A stretch of 64,000 bases of DNA from Nemophila menziesii (Eukaryota > Streptophyta > Magnoliopsida > Boraginales > Hydrophyllaceae), in the NCBI GenBank assembly GCA_029959085.1, contig JARWIR010000003.1:26737505-26801504 (forward strand), written 5' to 3'. The notes beneath the pieces were generated by a model. It did not search any database. It saw only the letters and a program-made list of their open reading frames with translations, and was not told where the DNA came from. Positions within the stretch are counted from its first letter, which is position 1. Each line of letters opens with the position of its first letter. Positions 58,981 to 64,000 of the stretch are shown in pieces. The position numbers and the translations under genes are program-made.

Positions 58981-60780
58981 GAATCTGCCACCTAACTCAT
59001 TAATTTGTGGTTAGCACCCTTACACAGTCTATCCACTATTGATATGTTCGATTCTGCTCGTATAGCAAGGCCTGCGTCCACCTTAGCGATAGGGAAAACA
59101 TATGTACCACTCACCGATGCAGCAGCTGCTCGCACCAAGTTCCCAGCCATGAATTCATTCGCCCCATAAATTAAAACCAATTAAGCACTTGTACCCAATA
59201 TTTTGGTAATTTGCACATTTGCCCCACCTGGTTTCTTGTTAGCTACAGACCTCTCCCCATCACTAATTGTGCAATTTTTTCCATCTTTTTCACTTGCTCA
59301 AAATTGCACCATGTCCATGTTCACTTCTAGTACTAAGTTGCACTCTCCTAACTTCGCATTTAATTTTTTGGCCTTTCCAAACGCGGTGTTTATGATGACA
59401 TCATGGGTTTTTCCTCCACTTAAATTCTTTTTCGCCTTTGCCCTTTTAGGCCCCATTTGTTTACTGTTAACGCTACTTTTCTTCTCCTTATTCTGACCAA
59501 CAAAGTTTTTTGTCCTACCCTCATCGACTCCAGTATCACAATCCTACATTAATAGTGACTCAAACCTCGAACCAAGACACTTATTAAGACTCATACGTGA
59601 TGTATCTTTTCCATTCATCACTTTCTTGCTTTCCCTGGTTTTATTTCCACTCTTTTGGACTATCATCCAAACCTCATAAGTGGGTTGTGCTATTTCTACC
59701 ACTTTCAGTACGACCCTTGGAACTAGTTCCACATTACTCGAGTCTTGTCCCAAATTGTCAACCTTCTGGTGCACCTCCAGTAAAGGGCACTTATCTTTCT
59801 GATGACCAAACCTTCTACAATCGAAACAACTCATGTGTAAACCCTCATATTCCATTTTACATATCTCGCCTCCTATGTGAATTTTCAGAACGAGAGGTTT
59901 ATCAAAATCTAGTTCTACCACTAGTCTCGCTTAATTACTCCTTTTTCTCGTCTTGGTTAATGGATCAATCCGGATTGTTTTCCCAATAATATCCCCCATC
60001 TTTCTCAATATCCTCGTAGTATAATTTTGCATTCTTACATTAGACACCCTAACCCAAGTTGTAGTAGTAGTTATGGATGTTTCATTAGGCTTGAATTCTG
60101 GCGTCCACTCACGAACCACCAAATAATGATCGTAAATCATCCATGACCCTTCCCCTAGCGTAGAAATTTTTGTCATCACAGTTTGAGAACTTGATCATAA
60201 AATATCCATAACCAACGTCCACCAAATAAAATAGATCTTTAGGACTCCATATCCGTCTCAATTTCGTAACAAGATAGTTATATCCCATCTTATAGCCTAG
60301 GAGCCTAGGAGCCTAATCACTACTGTGTTACTCCATAATTCAATGCCTTTAATTAATTCTTCCCTAGTTCTAACCACCTGAAGGTAGTCACAGTCCTCAA
60401 TAACTTTATCATCCTCAACTGATGAAATAAAATCTCTGTCTTCCCCACTCACTATAAATTTTCCTTTATTCTCATAGAACCGACTATAGCAGGGATAACA
60501 ATGTTAAAACCTGTAATAATGACGTGCCATCCTGAACTTTTCTTTGGTGGATTAACTGTTGATGGTACCCGTTCAAAAGGGATTTGCAGGTTCGTTACTC
60601 TCATTATCTTAGTGGACCTCGCTCTTTTAGTGAGTCTATGATTCTCCATGCCCGTTGACAAAATTGAAATTGCCCTATGCCAGCCCTATTATTAGCCGAA
60701 TCGTCTGTTATCATTGAAGTAGTGGTTTGTTCTACCTCCGTTGCAGCGGCTATTGATGTTATTAATGGCGGCTCCGCCAT
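58981..60780 (-). pseudogene. LINE ORF1 relic (DUF4283 and zinc knuckle)
   Basis: A start at about 60780 (MAEPPLITSIAAA) leads through several shifted frames. 60179-59931 encodes SWMIYDHYLVVREWTPEFKP and WVRVSN, then LRKMGDIIGKTIRID, the DUF4283 pattern. 59921-59544 encodes FDKPLVLKIHIGGEICKMEY followed by the zinc knuckle CFDCRRFGHQKDKC (C-x2-C-x4-H-x4-C). A stop near 59935 separates these two frames. ORF1 of plant L1 elements is an RNA-binding chaperone-like protein. The upstream sequence to about 60860 would be its 5' UTR. Confidence 0.82.
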
Positions 60781-60860
60781 TTTCGGATTGAAGAGAGTTG
60801 ACCGGCGAAAAATGATCTTCATAGTGCGGCGCTTAGTCGGACTTCTCTGGGAGCTTTTTT

Positions 60861-61179
60861 TTAATAACATTTTATGTTTAATTTATGCGATTTAAATAAG
60901 AATTTTGTAATTTATTTTGATTTATTATTTTTTAAAGATAAAAAAAGAAAAAAGGAAAAAAGAGAAAACAAGGGAAAAAAAGAGAGAGAAATAGAATATT
61001 CATACTATTAATCATATTACATCATACATTGAAATTTTGCATACTCTATCACCATTTAGTATAAATAATTTTCCTTTTCTTCCTCCTTATCTCCTCATAA
61101 AAGCGACATTGATCGGATATACCCTTGCAAAGAGAGAAACTAAATGATTTCTCTCTTCCTTCTAATAAATTATTCTTGT
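60861..61179. other. Downstream flank of SCPL copy 3
   Basis: Purine-rich (60945-60995), then sequence homologous to the 3' flank of copies 1 and 2 (CTCATAAAAGCGACATTGATCGGATATA). No other feature. Confidence 0.5.
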
Positions 61180-63877
61180 TCAAATCTTTTCGTTTTCCAG
61201 CCAACGCTTATAAAATGCCAACGATTCACGTGGTTTATCTCTTGGAACCATATGTCCAGATCCCTGCACAACATTCGAAAATCAAACAATCCTTATTTAA
61301 ACAAGTGCTCGGTTTTTTCCCAACACAACACACAAGAGTTGAACAAACCTTGATTGTTAGAAAGATGAGGTTGTTTTCATATCCTTGTAAGTACCCAGCA
61401 ACTTGTTGATCAACAATCCATGATCTCCACTCATCCACTACCTTATATCCAAGTGATCTAGTCCACGCTTCAGTCCCGGTAAATGGAATAACCATATCAT
61501 GATCTCCACTGTATATAAGAGCTCTATAGCCTCTAGATGTGAGATTCTTGTGATACTTGATCATGCTTCCACCATCCCAATCGTATGAAAGTCGAGTGCA
61601 TAAATTCCACGGCCCAGATATAGATTCCTGTGCAAACCAAATCATTATGAGTCACTGTATCGTAAAGTAGATGAGGAATCATAATGAATAATTATACTTG
61701 TTGAGCATGAATTGCTTTCCTAACTTCTGCCTTGTTCAGCCATGTATTAGCCGCTTCGTCATCCTGCATAAAGTAATATTATGATATAGGTATTAAAACC
61801 AGAAAGGGATTATTTAGCTTACAAAGCAGTCGACACTATTACTGCTGGTAAGCTGAGGCCAAGTAATCGCTCTAAGTGGCCTTTCATTCTCGCCTAATCT
61901 TTTAAAACTTTGTGGTAACTTTGAGCTACCAGTATTCTTTTTATTAGGATTTTTGCTATGGTAGCACGGTTCAAGAATGTTATATTCGTTCAAACCCTGA
62001 GTAACCTGTAAATTCAATCAAAAAAGGATTAATAAACTAGAAACAATGTTTTCGTCTAACAAATGGTGGAAGAGAAAAAGAGACTCTTACTTGATTAATT
62101 TTATTGAGCATGTTTTGACAGTCATCGTTTATAAATTTGTAGTAGATCCCTTTGCATGCTGAACTAACTGCCTGCATAGTAATCATGAGGCTTTACAATA
62201 CAAGTAATGTATAAATACATATTAGTAATATATGCAAAAACATATCAAACATACGGTATATAACTCGTCTGAGATGAGCCCCATGCCATGTACAAATTGA
62301 ACAGAACCATCGTAACCAGGCTCACTAATAACTCCATTACCCACCATATAACCCTATAACCAATCACTTTAGTATAAGACACAGGTGGACCCAGGAATTT
62401 TTGTTATATCAATTGCACTATATATGTACCTTAAAATTTATTACAGGCTTCATACTGGCATCTATTCCTGTAATATCAGACGTAAAAATATGTTTAATTT
62501 TCTCTTATAGAATGTGTAAATCAAATATCAAAAGAAGTTACCTTTTAAAACTTCATAAGCCAGAGTTGGCACATAGACTCCACCGTATGACTCTCCGGCT
62601 ATATAAAATGGATTGGCAAGAAATTCTGGGTAGAGCTTGAACCACTAGTAGCCACATAATAACAACTTGTTATGAAGAAAATACAAACACAAATGGAATA
62701 TTATTTTGAGATATTTACAGCTTTGCCTTTACCTTGAGAAGAAATGTGTGGGAGTCCAAAGCAGTCTTTTTATCTCCAGTGATATAGTCTGAAGTGTTTT
62801 TAGAGAATGAATATCCAACACCTGCCGGAGAGTCCAAATAAATGATATTTGAAACCTGACAAGTTACAAAATTTAAAAATTATTGATGATTGATCAAGTA
62901 AAGTTCCATTAATTCAAGGAATCATAAAACAACCTTTGACCAACTGTACGGGTTGAGGTGCAGGGTGGGCATTCTATCACGAGACTTTCCTTTCTCAAAA
63001 TTGAACGGTCCTACAATACAATCCGGGTTTTTTTTTGCATTAAATGATCAAGCGATGGAGAGAGAGTCATATTGTTATTCCTCTTAATTAGGTGTCAAAG
63101 GTACAGTGAAAGTTACATAATCAAAGAGGGTATTTTATTCCTTCTTCTATCAAATTAAGACTTGTATATATATTTCATAACCATTTTATCATATATATTA
63201 TATACTAAAACTGAAACCATGTGAAGAAAGCAAAACTTGAAAGTAAATAATAAAACCAAGTAGAGTCTTCTGAAAGGCAATAATATGAAGGTTAAATCCA
63301 CTTAATTGTCATCAATTTTATTTCTGGTCATATTGTCTAAAGTTAAGGAATGTCTGGAGGAATTTTTTGTCAAATTGTTCATATTCCCAGAGATATAATA
63401 TATTATTGAGAACTACATCTTAACATACACCGAACACAATCTAATTTAGCTAACAAAAAGAAAAGTGAATACCGTGTTCATATACAAATCCACCTAAGCT
63501 TGAGCAACCTGGACCACCATTAAGCCACAGAACCACAGGATCTTTTGATGGGTTTCTTTCAGATTCAACAAAGTAGTAATACAATTCTCTTCCATGATTT
63601 TCATCAACTCTCACATACCTAAAACGAAAACAATTTTCCAGAAATTTAAGAAATATAAATAAAACCCCATAAATACATTAAAAAAAACACCATCTACAAA
63701 ATATAAAAAAAGAAATAGGCAAGAATGATACCCAGCATAGTGCTTTGATGGAATGGAGCCACTGAAACCAGGTATGTGTTTCACCAATGCATCCTCAGGT
63801 ACTGATTGTGTTAACACGAAGCAGTAGAAGATAATGCATGTTATTACTACGTTTAATGTCGTACTGTTGTTGGACAT
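61180..63877 (-). CDS. Serine carboxypeptidase-like protein, copy 3
   Basis: Twelve exons, 5' to 3': 63877-63732, 63618-63473, 63010-62934, 62855-62733, 62644-62542, 62467-62430, 62353-62255, 62171-62091, 62005-61823, 61763-61698, 61627-61349, 61263-61180. Total 1425 bp, 474 aa, all GT-AG, no stop. Signal peptide kept. Catalytic residues kept: Ser183 in GESYGG (Ala to Gly next to the usual motif), SGDHD, and His451. The His loop reads GHMVPRDKP; copies 1 and 2 have PEYKP and PQYKP. Exon 2 has GCSSLGGF in place of GCSSFDGF. Exon 9 is only 61 codons: compared with copy 2 it lacks [13 protein letters not shown] and seven codons just after, both in frame. Either a neofunctionalised protein or one on the way to loss; expression data would decide. 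Confidence 0.88.
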
Positions 63878-64000
63878 GGTTTGTTCTCCGTGTGTATCTT
63901 CAGATATTTTATATAAAGTTTATAATTTGAGGTTTACGAATTGCTTTGCTAGGTAGTGAAACCTTTGTTAAGTAATGATCTCCTTTTAAAGAAGTTGTTT
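63878..64000 (-). promoter_or_regulatory. Upstream region of SCPL copy 3 (cut by the window end)
   Basis: Very close to the region upstream of copy 2. The minus strand has CTTTATATAAAATATCT about 30 bp before the ATG and CTTTAAAAGGAGATC about 105 bp before it; either could be the TATA-type element. Confidence 0.5.

Overview
The window looks like nuclear DNA of a dicotyledonous plant. It is AT-rich, its genes have short GT-AG introns, and it is dominated by plant-type transposable elements: an Athila-like Ty3/gypsy element, L1-type LINEs with DUF4283/zinc-knuckle ORF1, hAT, Mutator and PIF/Harbinger elements, and a TRIM. The species cannot be named from the sequence alone.

The only convincing host genes are three serine carboxypeptidase-like (SCPL) paralogues, all on the minus strand: 14619-17499 (497 aa), 44711-47514 (486 aa) and 61180-63877 (474 aa). 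Each can be spliced into 12 exons with conserved phases, an N-terminal signal peptide and a complete Ser/Asp/His set. They most resemble the SCPL20 type. The first keeps the family consensus. The second and third share derived changes around exon 7 and the catalytic His, and exon 9 shrinks from 81 to 71 to 61 codons. Exon 2 and its flanking introns are identical between copies 1 and 2, which suggests gene conversion.

Layout: 1-8978 is a very young, non-autonomous Athila-like retrotransposon on the minus strand. Its two LTRs are identical over the 636 bp visible, and it lacks RT, RNase H and the integrase core. It sits inside an older relative on the plus strand (8979-12532). 13129-14250 is a Mutator-like relic, then SCPL copy 1. 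17775-18067 is a MITE carrying a minisatellite. 18830-23640 holds decayed LINEs with two hAT insertions. 24260-29660 holds a Mutator-like element, a hAT in an RNase H relic, and a hAT (27853-28563) carrying three snRNA-type promoter modules. 29700-32000 is AT-rich and featureless. 32008-35602 holds a retroelement tail and an internally deleted gypsy element. 36510-43040 holds Mutator-like and Harbinger elements and a degenerate tandem repeat. 43641-44021 is a complete TRIM. After SCPL copy 2 come a long foldback (47989-48575), a SINE-like piece, a 5'-truncated LINE with perfect target duplication (51095-51545), a (AACCTT)n satellite of about 1.3 kb (52068-53375), a Mutator-like element (53476-55070), a 135-145 bp minisatellite (56850-57575), two LINE fragments (57641-60860), and SCPL copy 3.

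The window therefore shows a small tandem gene family being spread apart by nested insertions while still exchanging sequence. No tRNA, rRNA, CRISPR or bacterial-type features were seen.
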